Shown: in pieces, positions 63,420 through 64,000 of the stretch
Layout: each line of letters opens with the position of its first letter
Position numbering within the stretch: the stretch's first letter is position 1
DNA from: Lichenicola sp964247735
GTDB taxonomy: Bacteria; Pseudomonadota; Alphaproteobacteria; Acetobacterales; Acetobacteraceae
Direction: 5' to 3'
DNA length: 64,000 bases
Assembly: GCA_964247735.1 (NCBI GenBank)
Contig: CAXTVS010000014.1
Coordinates: 1 to 64,000 of the forward strand
Translations under genes and position numbers: made by a program
Notes under the pieces: generated by a model
The model's input: the letters and a program-made list of their open reading frames with translations, nothing else
Databases searched by the model: none
What the model was told of the DNA's origin: nothing

Positions 63420-64000
63420 GCGCCACGGCATCACGCGCGACCGGCCGCTCCCCCGCGTCGAGCCCGTCCAGCAGCGCATCCGCCGAGCGCGTCCACGGCA
63501 CCGGCACGAACGACCGCCGCACGTCCTGCTCCCAGCGGGCGAGGTCCTCTGGGTCGGCCAGCGTCCCGCCGATCACGCGCACCGCGTCGTTCAGGTCCAG
63601 CGGGTCGAACGTCCGGGTCAGGCCGCTGCCGGCTTCCGGCAGCGCGCCACCGTCGGCGGTGATGCAGGGCTTGCCCGCGGCCAGACTCTCGGTGACGGGC
63701 AGGCCCCAGCCCTCGAACAAGGACGGCAGCACGGTGAACAGGCAGCCCTCGTAGAGCCGGACCAGCACCGAGTCGGACGGGTCCTCGACGATCAGCAGCT
63801 TGCCGTCGCAATAGTTGGTGTTGCCGATCTGCAGCAGGAGGTCGGACACCAGCCAGCCGATCCGACCGGCGAACACCAAAGTCGGCAGCTCCTCCGGCGG
63901 CATGGTCTCCGCCAGGCGACGCCACACCTGGAACATCAGCGCGTGGTTCTTGCGCGCCTCGATCGTGGACACGAGGAGCACGTAGCTGCCGGGACGCGGC
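63412..64000 (-). CDS. GT4-type glycosyltransferase (5' end outside window)
   Basis: The reading frame is open from the window end to the stop at 63412, giving about 196 C-terminal residues of a glycosyltransferase. It shows YVLLVSTIEARKNHALMFQVWRR, FAGRIGWLVSDLL and LPSLFEGWGLPVTESLAAGKPC, the nucleotide-sugar site of GT4 enzymes. It is closely similar to the C-terminal half of the gene downstream. Both probably extend the same polysaccharide. Confidence 0.85.
   Translation of the reverse strand, partial: PRPGSYVLLVSTIEARKNHALMFQVWRRLAETMPPEELPTLVFAGRIGWLVSDLLLQIGNTNYCDGKLLIVEDPSDSVLVRLYEGCLFTVLPSLFEGWGLPVTESLAAGKPCITADGGALPEAGSGLTRTFDPLDLNDAVRVIGGTLADPEDLARWEQDVRRSFVPVPWTRSADALLDGLDAGERPVARDAVAHA

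Overview
The window is high-GC (about 70%) alphaproteobacterial chromosome. Gene content and order point to Acetobacteraceae or a close relative: dnaA-dnaN-recF-gyrB in one block, rpsT and mutM next to dnaA, and ubiE-coaBC-dut in series. This taxonomic placement is inference from gene order and composition; no rRNA or tRNA gene was seen in the window. No transposase, integrase, phage gene or CRISPR array was recognised either. Coding density is very high, and many neighbouring genes overlap as ATGA or GTGA, which implies translational coupling.

Layout. 1-2293: a CPA1 Na+/H+ antiporter with a cyclic-nucleotide-binding tail, cut by the window edge. 2532-2993: a GNAT acetyltransferase. 3098-10111: a minus-strand run in which a large RgpF-like/HAD protein overlaps thiO, followed by an atypical NRAMP-family transporter and then thiS-thiG-thiE. 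10265-13593: a LysR regulator facing two tandem short-chain dehydrogenases and a DUF427 protein. 13648-17665: glmU-glmS-fdhD on the minus strand. 17749-19009: a phosphoglycolate-phosphatase-like gene and a small secreted cytochrome c. 19025-21184: a glycogen-debranching-type glucosidase.

21369-35984 is the most interesting accessory region. A minus-strand operon encodes a secreted S12 serine hydrolase with a four-helix membrane tail, a dipeptide-epimerase-type enolase-superfamily enzyme, a POT-family peptide transporter, a second S12 serine hydrolase, a YkvI-like membrane protein and an S9 peptidase. The first four genes are all ATGA-overlapped. Diverging from it are an XRE-cupin regulator, a small ACT-like protein, a TonB-dependent receptor and a DUF1611/DgcN-type protein. 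Together they read as a system for capturing, importing and degrading peptides, probably D-amino-acid-containing ones such as peptidoglycan fragments.

36045-42494 is the replication block gyrB-recF-dnaN-dnaA on the minus strand. Upstream of dnaA lie rpsT, with a strong intrinsic terminator, and mutM. 44158-46702 holds ubiE-coaBC-dut on the plus strand. 46756-49843 encodes a two-gene ABC importer with a fused tandem permease. Then come msrA, a DUF2934 protein with a histone-H1-like tail, a small secreted protein, a family 2 glycosyltransferase, an amino-acid permease with a 2-TM partner, a discoidin-domain/glycosyltransferase-like protein and a CatB-type acetyltransferase.

57586-64000 is a surface-polysaccharide region. 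It holds a phosphatase / nucleotidyltransferase-kinase / nucleotidyltransferase trio and two GT4-type glycosyltransferases, the second cut by the window end, with yajC and a DUF815 ATPase between them.
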